From: Silene conica
Taxonomy: Eukaryota > Streptophyta > Magnoliopsida > Caryophyllales > Caryophyllaceae
Length of the DNA stretch: 64,000 bases
Reading direction: 5' to 3'
Assembly: GCA_029255685.2 (NCBI GenBank)
Contig: CM055311.2
Location: 1,970,269-2,034,268 of the forward strand
Below are positions 1 through 10,822 of the stretch, one piece after another (positions within the stretch are counted from its first letter, which is position 1; the number at the start of each line of letters is the position of its first letter). A model generated the notes under the pieces. The model had not been told where the DNA came from and made no database searches. It saw only the letters and a list, made by a program, of their open reading frames with translations. The translations under genes were made by a program, and so were the position numbers.

Positions 1-524
1 GACTCATATGACGACTCCATTATACAACAACAACATGTCAACTTAGCCTCAGCAAATACAATCCCCTGGTAGAACGATCGAAACGATATACGGTCCTAGT
101 CTAAATCTGGCCAGACTCTCGAGGAATAATCCTTCCTCGATTCGACAAGTATCCCCAAACCTAAGATACCCCCAAGACTCGAACTAGCTAGGGACGAGAT
201 ACCCCCAACTCAGAGCGGACTATCTGAAACCTGACCGTCAACGCGCAGGAGACGGTCATACCAAGACATAATACAATCTTGGTGAGACAAGAGTCATATA
301 ACAGCTCATAGTATACATCCACATGCATAAACACACCTCAAAACCAAAGGCTTACTATAACTGTGACCTAATCCAAATCACAGTTCCATAACTCCATTTC
401 TAAGACTTACTCAATTCTTAACCAACATACAAGTGATGAACATTCAAACCGACATTTAATTGACCCCGGGTATTAAGCCGAGGGAGAGCCGGTTTCACTT
501 TCGGTTGCCCGACCGGGGGGTCTC
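1..524 (-). repeat. Outer element 3' LTR, fragment 1
   Basis: This stretch aligns base for base with 61752-62263 of the 5' LTR, with about 13 substitutions and one 12-bp indel. It ends exactly at gtctc (520-524), the target duplication of element A. The LTR resumes at 30371 on the far side of element A. No gene is present. Confidence 0.85.
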
Positions 525-1040
525 TGTTTAGCCCAAAATTCGCTATCATGTTGTTGGGCCCAAAGACAAACCGAGGTACGAGCAGCCCATCACGAAACAG
601 GTTGTACACCAAGAAAGAGCCGTTGAAGGGAGAAGAGAAGGTCAAAACCCTAGAAGCATATTCTCCTTAACTTACCCCTATATTCCTGGAGCTGACCAGA
701 ACCAGAGCAGAATCAGTTGACTAGAAATCCTCACCTATAAAAGGAAAATTAGGGCATTCCATATTCATTCATGCATACTTTGTAAACTTTACTACTTACA
801 CACACATACTTGTACCCCATACAAAACAACGAATACTCTCGATTATAGTGAAAATCTTGGTGGGATTCCGTTCCCCCCGCGGTTGTTTCCCTCATTGGGT
901 TTTTCCGCGTCACCAAAACCTCTTGTGTCGTTATTTTATTTCTTTCGTTCTTATATTCGTTCTCTACGTAAATCCTCATATTGGTTGGCACTTTGACCTA
1001 CATCACAGTAATTCAACTCGTTAGAAATTTTACCAAAACA
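525..1040 (+). repeat. Element A 5' LTR
   Basis: 516 bp, beginning TGTTTAGCCC and ending ACCAAAACA. A TATA box (TATAAAA, 736-742) lies in mid-LTR in a context repeated at 30066-30072 of the 3' copy. About 13 of 516 positions differ from the 3' LTR. Confidence 0.95.
736..742 (+). promoter_or_regulatory. Element A LTR TATA box
   Basis: TATAAAA, 212 bp into the LTR and conserved in the 3' LTR. It is the likely start region for the genomic RNA, about 30 bp downstream. Assignment rests on motif and position only. Confidence 0.65.
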
Positions 1041-1043
1041 ATT

Positions 1044-1061
1044 TGGCGCCCACCGTGGGGC
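1044..1061 (+). other. Element A primer-binding site, tRNA-Lys(CUU) type
   Basis: TGGCGCCCACCGTGGGGC, three bases after the 5' LTR, is an 18-base complement to the 3' end of plant tRNA-Lys(CUU) as I know that tRNA. It primes minus-strand DNA synthesis. The copia elements and the outer element here use the initiator-Met type instead. Confidence 0.85.
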
Positions 1062-1108
1062 ATAGTGCGCATTCCAATATCTAAAATCGTTATCTCATCA
1101 CAACAAAC

Positions 1109-3711
1109 ATGTCTGGGACCAAAGCCAACCCTTCCAGTTCCCAGAGCATGCCAGCCCAGTCTAGTGGGACCAACCCTACTATGTCCATTGATCTCACAGG
1201 ACCACCCTCCGTCGTGAGTCAGACCACAACCTCAAGGGTTGTGGCCCCATCCAGCAAACCTCCTCAGATTCCCAGATCACCCCCTGTGTCTGCTTCCCCA
1301 AGGCAGAGCAGAGAGAGTAGCCCCAGCAGGAGTGGAGAAGCCCATATATCTGGAATAGGCCCACAGCCGCAGGCTCCAAGCCCAGATCCGATGCAGATGG
1401 TGGTCCAGGGAATAAGTGCTTTGCAGGAAGCCATAGAGGGCCTGAAGAAGGACAATTTGAACCTGAGAGAGCAGATCGCCGCATTCGCACGCCCAGAGCA
1501 GCCGTTCAGAATGCTACAGCCAGGGCCTGGACAGACCTTCACGGGAGAGGAGGGCTGAACCGGTCAATTCCCCAGGAGATCGTCACCAGGCTGGATCTAG
1601 GTGTTATCACCCCGAGCAGCGGCCCAGAGATACTGGATCTGGACTCATCTGTGTTCAGAGCATCGCAGTCCAGCCCAGCTCAACCTGCAGGTAATCCTAC
1701 ACCTTGTTTCCCCCATGGGACTAATCCTTTGACTTTTTCAGGTACACCTCCGCAGCCTACACTTGGTTGGACACCAGAGGTCCCCGTAAGGCCAGAACCA
1801 ACGAGCCAGTCCAACGCTGGAGGATGGGCAGGAGGAGCACCGGTGTAGTCAGCAGCAGGTTGGCATCCAGGACCAGGTTTCAATCCATCCGTAGCAGCCA
1901 ACCAGTCAGCCGCAGGCCCTTGGGGAGGAGCCCCTCCAGGCTTCTTCCCTCCGCCTGTCAACCCGACCCTAGGTTCTTGGGGAAGAGCCCCTCCAGGCTT
2001 CTTCCCTCCGCCAGTCAATCCGTTCCCTGGAGCAGGTAGTCTCTCAGACCAGCGCTACCAGGAGCTGAAAGACATGATCACCAAGATACCTGGTATGCCA
2101 AGGCCCATGGAGAAAGCTTCCCTGGATAGTTATGCAGATTCACCCTTCATTGATAATATTGCCCTGATCAATGTGCCCAAGGGGTTTGTGCCACCAACCA
2201 TGACACTATACGATGGTACGGCCGACCCCCTGGACCACATCAATCAATATAAGCAGAAAATAATGGTGGTGACTGCAACCGGAGCACTTAAGGAGGCCTG
2301 CATGTGCAAGGGATTTGGATCAACCCTGTCCGGAGCAGCCCTGCACTGATTCGTGGGATTACCCAATCGCAGCATCTCCTCCTTTGCAGATCTGGTTAAT
2401 GCCTTTAATCAGCAATTTGCTAGCAGCATGAAACCAGAAAAGCAGACCAGTGATCTATACAGAATTGTTCAAGGATTCGAGGAAACAACTCGAGATTACC
2501 TCACCAGATTCAACAAAGAGAAGGTTTTCATTCCGCATTGTGATGTACCCACTGCCATCGAAGCCTTCCGCAGGGGGTTACACCACGATTCAGACCTGTA
2601 CAAGCAGTTGACAATGCACTCGTGCACTGCCTTTGCTGATGTACAGGCCCAGGCAGTTGCAGCCATGAGGCTGGAAGAAGACGCTGCCTCCAGAAGAAGT
2701 TCCTATGACACAGAACCTGTGTCCAGAAAAGCGCCAGTAGAAAAAAGGAGCGAATGATCAAAGCCCTACAGTAAGCCAGTAAGCAAAGTATCTGAGAGCA
2801 CCGGTGGTAAAAATGATGCAGATCCACCTCCGAAGGTCAACGAGTATGGCTTTACCACCGGGATGGCTGGCTTGCTGAAGGCCTTAAAAGAACTAAAGGG
2901 ATTCAGATGGCCAAAGAAGAAAGAGGAGCGACCCAATGACCGTCGTGATGCCAACAAAAGATGTGAATTTCATGATGACATAGGTCATACCGCAGATGAA
3001 TGCTATACCCTCAGGAAGGAGGTCCGATTCCAGTATGACCGAGGCAACCTGGATCATTTGCTCCCGGAGAAGTCCACCAGAGTCAATGCAGCCAGCCAGG
3101 TGCAGCCTTCACCAGCTCCTCCTTACAATAGAATTGTCAATGTGATCACTGGAGGATCAGAGCTGTGTGGGCTCACCTACTCTGTAGCCAAAAGACGTGT
3201 GACAGCAGTTAAAGGAGACAAGCCAGAGTCATCCTGCAGAATAGCACGACAAGACCTTCCAGCAGTGACCTTTGACGAAACAGATGCAGAAACTGTACCA
3301 GAGCAGCACCATGATGCCCTGATTATCACATTGAACATCGGCAATTGTGAGGTCAGGAAAGTCATGGTAGACACAGGCAGTTCCATCAACCTGCTAATGC
3401 TGGATGCACTAAAAAGCATGGGATTTGACGAGAAGGACCTGACAAAGAAACCCATTCCTCTGGTCGGATTCAGTGGAGAAACAGCGCATACCCTGGGGGA
3501 AATCACCATCCCCACCTACGCCGGAGGGCTGAACAAACAGGTAAGATACTTAGTTATTGATGGTCCATCTACTTACAATGTTATTCTTGGCAGGCCCTGG
3601 ATCCACGAAATGCGAGCAATCCCGTCAACGTATCACCAGTGCCTGAAATTTTCTACACCGTGGGGAGTCCAGGAGATACGGGGAGATCAGGAGGAGGCCA
3701 AGGATTGCTAC
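1109..3711 (+). pseudogene. Element A gag-protease (broken, interrupted by element C)
   Basis: Capsid, nucleocapsid and aspartic protease of element A, which would package the RNA and process the polyprotein. An opening Ser/Pro-rich segment with a short coiled coil (1109-1558) is followed, after a frame change near 1550-1570, by a Gly/Pro-rich stretch with a duplicated PWGGAPPGFF-type unit. The capsid core (about 2074-2750) comes next, then a zinc-knuckle-like CEFHDDIGHTADEC segment (about 2970), then the retropepsin domain with its DTGSS active site (about 3370) and the YNVILGRPW motif typical of Tat proteases. In-frame stops interrupt it at 1846-1848, 2347-2349 and 2755-2757. At 3711 the reading frame runs into element C. 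The reading continues after the duplicated target at 14739, so C split a formerly continuous reading frame. Confidence 0.85.
1919..2034 (+). repeat. 58-bp tandem duplication in element A gag
   Basis: Two adjacent copies of a ~58-bp unit, starting near 1919 and 1977, differ at a few positions and encode a repeated Gly-Ala-Pro-Pro-Gly-Phe-Phe-Pro-Pro-Pro-Val-Asn segment. It is in frame, so it lengthens a low-complexity linker without breaking the protein. Confidence 0.8.
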
Positions 3712-5093
3712 TGAAGAGTCTATTGACTTAGATATACTCAAGAAGGGGGGGGTGAATTGAGTATGCCAACTTTTTCGTTTCTTCTTCGATGGTGGTTGTC
3801 GAGATGAAGTAATAACAAGTAACGAGTAAGAGCAATAAAGTAAAGGAGACACGATCTTTTGAAGTGGTTCAGTTTCACAAATTGAAACCTACGTCCACTA
3901 TTCTCGATTAATAAAATTAGTACCTTCTCCGGATTACAATTTTATCAACCCACTCGTACAACTTTGATATTAGTTGTAACTCAATCCAGATACCGTAAAA
4001 TATCTAGCCACGACAAGTACCGTAAAATACTTGCTTACAATGAGTACCGTTAAATACTCGAATCTATCTTAAGTAAGTAAGATAAACTTTTGACAACTTC
4101 TTGTATTGATGATCTTGAATGTATGAAAATATTCTTCAATGCTTGTAGTCTTGTATACGAAATTTGACAATGATTGCACGAATATCGAGACGCGTGAGAG
4201 ACTACGTCCGTTTGTTCTTCTCGATTTGCGTGAGGCTTCTTGTGTTTTTTGTTAAGGTATCTTAGGCGTGTGATGCTTGAATGCTTATATACTAATTTAG
4301 ATCTAGGTTGAATCCTAGATAGTTTAGAAATATTACTTTATCTAGAATACTAATTCTAGGTAATATTTAAACTTAATCTTATTTGGCTTAGGAAAGGATT
4401 CTAATAAAATAGTACTATATTAAGATATAAGATAATATTTCTTCAATCCTTTTAGATTTAGGAAATATCTTATATCATTAAAATATAGAATCCTACTTTG
4501 AATCAATTCCTAATTCTTGTCAATAATATAATAAATTATATTTAACCAAATCCTAGTCAATCTTAAAGTAAATTAAATAAACAAATTTATTTATTTAATT
4601 AACCATAAAGATAATATAAAACGTATAAGGATTCGCATAGGAAAACGAAAGGCATATCCCTCCATATACGATTCCCAATGCACGTCATATAGGCACGTTT
4701 TTCGAGACATTGTTCTCAAGCACGTTTTCCTAGGAACTTGAATTTTGACAATAACGGTTAAAATAAAATCTTTAGCATTTTTAGAATTAATATTTATCTC
4801 ATAAGATAAATATCTTAATTCTTGTCAACTAAAGAATATTTCTATCTTAAAACCGTTTATAAGATTACTAAATTAATATATAATAGTATATTAATAACCC
4901 GCATAAATCTTCACGCCTTGACTTTATTTCACGCAAAACTCATTTCTTCAATAGTTATAAGAATGGCTTATAACTTAAGGATTCTTTATATTGAATAAAA
5001 CTTGTGTCTTGTAAATCATAACCAAAAAAAAGACTTGACACTTATCATGAGTTTGATCTCTCTTCAATTCACCGAATGAATTATACTTTGTTA
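3712..5093 (-). repeat. Element C 3' LTR, lacking its first ~140 bp
   Basis: Colinear without indels with 13212-14593 of the 5' LTR (five differences: one in the poly-G run near 3750, one each near 4314, 4687, 5029 and 5051). Homology stops abruptly at 5093, while the 5' LTR continues 140 bp to its TGTTGAG start. The start of this LTR and the polypurine tract are therefore missing, most simply through a deletion. Confidence 0.88.
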
Positions 5094-5431
5094 TATGACA
5101 CACAACCAAGTACTAGAATGCCAAAAGGACCGAATATCCAAAGTAAAAGCCTAATGGGCCGAATCAGAACATAAGCCACTTGGGCTAAAATTAGTTAGAG
5201 TATTGTCTAATGGACCAAAAACAATAAGAGTGCAAGGGTATTAATACAAGCCAACTGGGCCGAATTAGGGTAGAAAGAAAATTGGGCCAAATTAAAAGAT
5301 AGCAAGGCTAATAGAAGTTGGTGTAGGAAAGGGAATTGGGCTAGTAACACCACCATCCATCAATAAACCCCACGGATGATGTCCCTGACCTGCAAAACGA
5401 AGCAAAACGACATACCAAATACGACTCATCT
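5094..5431 (-). other. Element C 3' non-coding region with repeated TGGGCC-type motifs
   Basis: Non-coding. It holds TGGGCC or TGGGCT at 5155, 5181, 5256, 5283 and 5337, often followed by GAAT or AAAT. No recognisable polypurine tract abuts the LTR, which fits the deletion inferred for the 3' LTR start. Confidence 0.5.
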
Positions 5432-6922
5432 TTAACGAGGATGATGAACAATGTTAGGATTAACATATCCGGGACGAGAGCGAAACTCCAAGGTGTCCAA
5501 ACGATCAAGACAACTAGCAACATTACGTCCTTGACCTTCGATTGCGCGCTCGAAGTTCAAGACTTTGAGGGACAATGCCTTAATCGCGGATAAACACTGA
5601 GTACCATCCTCCCAAAGCATCACCGTATCTCGAACAAGAGCTCCTCCTTGAGTTGTTAGAAACTGATGACGGTCACTTACTGCGATTATCTCCTCTTTGA
5701 CGAATTTGAGCTCTCGGGTAAGATTAGTAAGGGTACCATTAATCTTTTCCATCCATTCCCGAATATCACCAGTCGATATTTCCGTCCCTGGACCAGTCTC
5801 TGTTTTTGTGTCTTTTAACCCAGCAACAAACGAACACAACTTATCCACTTTTCCTTCAAGAACACCAAGATTTCCCATTCCCTTAACCTCCTCACTTTCT
5901 CTACCAAAGAACAGAGTACCATCTTTCCCGAAAATACCCATTAACTTCATTAATCGATCATTCATCCTATCTTTAGGACTAACACCATATCTTCCCATAT
6001 CGACAACTCCGGCATCAAATAATAGCGCCGATACCCACATGCCATAGGGTATGTCAAGAGTTGAGCTAAAATGTTCTTTAACCAAGATTTTCGAAATCTG
6101 ACCAATTTTTGCAAAGAACAATGATGCTAAATTGATTTTAACTCTGGTTAACCAATTAAACAACACAATCGCTTCACAACAACTAAGTTTGTCACGACCA
6201 CCCCGTCGTGGCAAAACCGAGTTCCAGAGAAAATTAACAAAGAATTTTAACATGGGATTAAACGAATTTGTGAGCAAGGGACTGACGTCGGTAGCTTCAT
6301 TATCGAAATATTTTTTAATTTTCATCTTGTCATCTTTAGTAACATTAGACCATTCCTTACTCGGATCAAGAACGAGTCCTTCGTTCTTTAGCTTAAAGAC
6401 CCTACACATATCGTCCACCGTAATCCTAATTTCCCTTCCATTAACAACGGTAACAACCCCATCATCGACGTACTTGACCGAAGCATAAAACTGTACCAAC
6501 TCAATTGGAAAGATCAGACCCGAAAAATTACTTATATAAACCCACTCTTGAAATAAAAGAAAGTTTTTAAAGAACTTAAGGGCAGGAACTCCGTCTACCC
6601 ACGAAGTCGGGTAAAAACGACCCGCATGCACTGAATATGGTAAAAGACGGTCTATGAGCATACCTTCCTTTTTCGTCATTCTAACTTTCTCAAGCCCTTC
6701 TTTGGTTGCTTCTTCAGAAATGTCTTGAAACAGAGGACGAGGATCTTGAGCACAAGAGTCTTCTTTCATAACATTTTTTCCTTTGTCTAACTTTCGACGT
6801 TTGCTATTTTCGGATTTAGGAACTTCAACCATGAGTGGTTCAGGTGATGGCGGTGGCGAAGGCGTCGGAGTGGGAGATGGTGGTTTATGTCGTGAGGACC
6901 GACGGGCAGAAATGGGAGGCAT
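5432..6922 (-). CDS. Env-like / plant transposon-protein-like third ORF of element C (496 aa, intact)
   Basis: An intact reading frame between pol and the 3' LTR, the place where SIRE-type copia elements keep their so-called envelope-like gene. Residues 1-30 are Ser/Pro/Arg-rich with many SPTPTP-type repeats. Around 38-50 is a basic cluster SKRRKLDKGK that looks like a nuclear localisation signal. Residues about 85-330 form a compact domain with hydrophobic helices; its 'LVQFYAS ... VNGREIRITVDDMCRVF' pattern resembles the putative plant transposon protein family (Pfam Transposase_32 type) from memory. The last ~130 residues include a predicted coiled coil (about 385-430). I see no signal peptide and no convincing transmembrane anchor, so a membrane-fusion role is not supported by the sequence. 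Function unknown. An ATG at 6922 opens the frame, with no upstream in-frame alternative examined. Confidence 0.72.
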   Translation of the reverse strand: MPPISARRSSRHKPPSPTPTPSPPPSPEPLMVEVPKSENSKRRKLDKGKNVMKEDSCAQDPRPLFQDISEEATKEGLEKVRMTKKEGMLIDRLLPYSVHAGRFYPTSWVDGVPALKFFKNFLLFQEWVYISNFSGLIFPIELVQFYASVKYVDDGVVTVVNGREIRITVDDMCRVFKLKNEGLVLDPSKEWSNVTKDDKMKIKKYFDNEATDVSPLLTNSFNPMLKFFVNFLWNSVLPRRGGRDKLSCCEAIVLFNWLTRVKINLASLFFAKIGQISKILVKEHFSSTLDIPYGMWVSALLFDAGVVDMGRYGVSPKDRMNDRLMKLMGIFGKDGTLFFGRESEEVKGMGNLGVLEGKVDKLCSFVAGLKDTKTETGPGTEISTGDIREWMEKINGTLTNLTRELKFVKEEIIAVSDRHQFLTTQGGALVRDTVMLWEDGTQCLSAIKALSLKVLNFERAIEGQGRNVASCLDRLDTLEFRSRPGYVNPNIVHHPR

Positions 6923-7514
6923 TTTGTTTTATTTAATTTGTGAGATGAGAGTTATAGGTGAGGTTTTTAAAAAGATTTTGATTTGAACAAGTTTTATGAA
7001 GGAGAGTTATAGTGAGGTGAGATTGATGTGAGGGTGGAGTTAGAGTGATGAGGGAGACGACGGTTAGGGAGAGGTAGAGTGTAATAAAGTGTAAGGTAAG
7101 TTTTGAGGACTAGGGGGAGGTTACACGTGGGGTAGGTAAATTAGGTGGGGTAAGTTTTTAGTTTTTAAGTTTGTTGGTACGTATATTTAATCTTGTTACG
7201 ATTTTCTTGTTACGTGAATTTAGTAAGTACGATTTTATTTTAAGTTGCGTATTTGAGATACGTAACTGTATTTATAGATTTGTATATATATAAAATAATA
7301 TTTTGAAGTTAAAATTATTAATATCTGAATATTATTATTTTGACCTTAGAAATTGGTTGTGTACGTTCGTATAACATGTAGCATGATATAATCAAAATTT
7401 GAGCATCCAATAAAAAATAACACACATAGGCATGCAGCGGAATATACGGACACAGTCATATAATTCAGTCTTTTCATAGTCATTCATTGGGTTATTTTCA
7501 GCTCTTAAGATTGA
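6923..7514 (-). other. Element C spacer between pol and env-like ORF
   Basis: AT-rich and non-coding on both strands as far as I can see. On the minus strand the last ~150 bp before the env-like ATG are CT-rich. A weak CTATAAC occurs near 7006-7012, but I would not call it a promoter. How the third ORF is expressed is not visible. Confidence 0.4.
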
Positions 7515-10500
7515 TTAGGTGCCACCGATTAAACCAATTTCCAATCGTAAAGTCTCAAATCGTTCCCTAGCCAAAGGTTTAGTAAAAATATCCGCCCATT
7601 GTTTTTCCGTACTACAAAATTCCAACTTAATGTTTTTCTTTTCTACATGGTCACGTAAGAAGTGATGTCTAATCTCTATGTGTTTTGTTCTCGAGTGCTG
7701 AGCCGGGTTTTTAGATATTATAATAGCACTCGTATTGTCACATAATATAGGTATACATCCCACGTCAATACCATAATCAAGTAACTGTTGTTTTAACCAT
7801 AGTAGTTGGGAACATACCAGTGCGGCTGCAATATATTCTGCTTCTGCGGTTGACAAGGCGACTGAATTTTGTTTCTTGGATGCCCAAGATATAATGCATG
7901 GTCCAACGAAAGTCGCAAGTCAAGAAGTACTTTTCCTGTCTAAAGAACAGCCTGCATAATCCGCATCTGAATATCCCAATAAGTTAAAATTACAGTCCAT
8001 AGGATACCATAGATATAATTTTGATGTTCCAATTAGGTATCTTAAAATTCTCTTAACCGCAATCATATGTGATTCTTTAGGTGCAGATTGGAATCGAGCA
8101 CAGACGCAGACACTAAACATTATGTCTGGACGAATTGCAGTAAGATAAAGAAGTGAGCCGATCATACCTCTATAAGTAGTTTCATCTACTGACTTACCGT
8201 CCTCGTCTTTAGTGAGTTTCTTATCTGTTACCATTGGAGTAGGCATAGGATGAGAGGATTCCATTCCGAATTTCTTTATTAGCTCTTTGACGTATTTTTG
8301 TTGATGTACTTTTATTCCTTCGTTCGACTGTTGAATTTGAAGTCCAAGGAAGAACTTTAATTCTCCCATCATACTCATCTCGAACTCGGATGTCATCAAC
8401 TCTGAAAAATATTGGCACAACTTTTTGTTGGTTGAGCCAAATATAATATCGTCAACGTAGATCTGGACAACTAGTAGATCGGTATTTTCATTTTTCAGAA
8501 ATAGTGTCTTATCTACTGATCCTCTCTTGAATCCGCTTTCCAATAGAAATTTTGATAGTCTGTCGTACCATGCTCGAGGGGCCTGTTTCAGCCCATAGAG
8601 AGCTTTATCCAATCTGTATACATGGTCTTTTAGTTTGTTGTCAGGAAATCCAGGAGGTTGTTCGACATAGACTTCCTCCTGAAGATATCCGTTAAGGAAT
8701 GCAGTTTTAACATCCATTTGAAATAGTTTCATTCCTTTATGTGCAGCAAATGCTATAAGCAAGCGAATCGCCTCAAGGCGAGCAACAGGAGCAAAGGTTT
8801 CGTCATAATCGATCCCTTCCTGTTGATTGTATCCTTGAACGACCAATCTTGCTTTATTACGGACGATGACTCCTGAGTCATCTAATTTATTTCTGAATAC
8901 CCATCTTGTTCCAATTACTGATCTATCTTTTGGACGAGGAACGAGATGCCATACTTTATTCCTTTCGAATTGTTGTAGTTCTTCTTGCATGGCGACTATC
9001 CAGTCAGGCTCTGCAAGAGCTTCTTTTATGTTTGTAGGTTCAATTGTAGAGAGAAAGGAGTAGAAGGAGCAGAAGTTGTTTAAGCTTCTTCGAGTTTGAA
9101 CTCCTTCTGTAAGGCTTCCTATGATATTATCCAGAGGGTGAGAGCCTTTATATCTCCAGTTTCTTGATTGATTGTTTTCATTGCTACTGCTTGACTCGGG
9201 ATTTTGACTTGTTCCCCCTGAATCCAAACCAGGGTTTGTAGGAGAGTCAGGTATAACTATGCTCTCTTCCCTTTGGTTTTGATTCAAAGTTGTAGCTTCA
9301 TTAGCTATAACTCTGGGTTCTAAGTCATTGGTTTGAGAGTTATCTATAGTATCATCAACTGTAGTTTCATCTCTCGCACCATCTCCTTCCAAGTCAAGTT
9401 CATCATTGTTTCCTTGAATTTCGCCTTCATCGTTATTTTCTATTTCAGGAGGATCTTCCCTTGACAACCTAAAGTCAGGTTCGTCTAGTTTTTCCTCTTC
9501 GTCCTGTAAAGGCTTGTCGAAAGCATTATTCTCATCAAAGATAACATGTATGCTCTCTTCTATGCATAAAGTACGTTTGTTAAAAACTTTATAGGCTTTA
9601 CTATGATCAGAATATCCTATGAAAATTGCCTCATCACTTCTAGGGTCAAATTTGCTTAAACGATTTTTACCATTGTTATGAACAAAGCATTTACTCCCAA
9701 AACATCTTAGATGAGATATATTAGGTTTACGACCACGTAAAAGTTCATAGGGTGTCTTTTTAAGGATAGGTCTAATCATAGCACGATTATGAATATAGCA
9801 AGCTGTACTAATAGCCTCAGACCAAAAGTTTCTAGGTAGCCCACTACAAAGAAGCATTGTTCTAGCCATGTCTTCTAGGGTTCTGTTCATGCGTTCTATT
9901 ACTCCGTTTTGTTGTGGTGTTCTAGGTGCAGAGAAGTTATGTCCAACACCGTTGGATTTACAGAATTCTATAAAAGCATAGTTGTCAAACTCAGTTCCAT
10001 GGTCAGTTCGAATCGTTACCAGATTAGTTTTTAATTTGTTTTGAACAAGTTTCATAAGACTAACAAATTCATCAAATGTTTCGTCTTTAGAGTGAAGAAA
10101 GATAGGCCAAACAAATCTAGAATAATCATCAACTAGAACGAAAACATACCTGGAACCGCCTCTGCTTCTTACCTTCATAGGGCCACAGAGATCCATATGT
10201 ACTAGATCAAGAGCTTGGTTAGTGCTTACTATTCTTTTTGGTTTGAAGGATGATCTGACGTGTTTACATCGTGCACATGTGTCGCACATCTTTTCTTGAT
10301 CAAATTTGATCTTGGGAAGACCTTCGACCAAGTCCCATCTCTTCAATTTGCTAAGAATAGGAGAACTAATATGCCCAAATCTCTTATGCCAGAGACATGG
10401 ATCATCTAACGTAACTTTCATACATGAGAGCGAGTTAGTAGGCACAATGTTTAAATCAATCATATAGACATTTTTTTTCCTATGACCTTCAAGAATAACT

Positions 10501-10814
10501 TTACTTGTACCTTCCATAATTATACGACAAACATCTGTATGAAAAACAACTTTGTTTCCTTTGTCGCATAATTGGGATATGCTAATTAAGTTATGTTTAA
10601 GACCACTTACCAGATACACATCGCTAATAGAGTGAGAAGATGAGATGCCTATCTTACCGACACCTATTACCTTTCCCTTTTTGTTGTCTCCGAAGGTGAC
10701 TTTTCCTCCGTCGAAAGGTTTTAAGGTAGTGAATAGATTAGCGTCTCCTGTCATGTGTCGGGAGCATCCACTGTCGAGGTACCATAGGTTATTCTCTTTA
10801 GCGATTATCTGCAC
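7515..10814 (-). pseudogene. Element C pol: protease, integrase, reverse transcriptase, RNase H (one nonsense codon)
   Basis: Encodes the enzymes that process, integrate and copy element C. Copia order: protease [11 protein letters not shown] (first ~25 residues), integrase with HH-CC finger and D-D-E residues ([26 protein letters not shown]), reverse transcriptase ([22 protein letters not shown]), and RNase H ending with the tRNA-like ADIFTKPLAR tail near 7550. The only lesion is a TGA at 7920-7922, where family members have a glycine codon after DRKSTS; the same frame continues without further interruption to 7515. The frame opens at 10814, eight bases after the gag stop and in the -1 frame relative to gag. 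Whether this is a programmed shift or a mutation cannot be told from one copy. Confidence 0.88.
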
Positions 10815-10822
10815 AATGTAAT

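Noticed and set aside
749..991. 80-codon ORF on the minus strand, repeated at 30079-30321
   Set aside because: Wholly inside the LTRs of element A; a shadow kept by LTR similarity.
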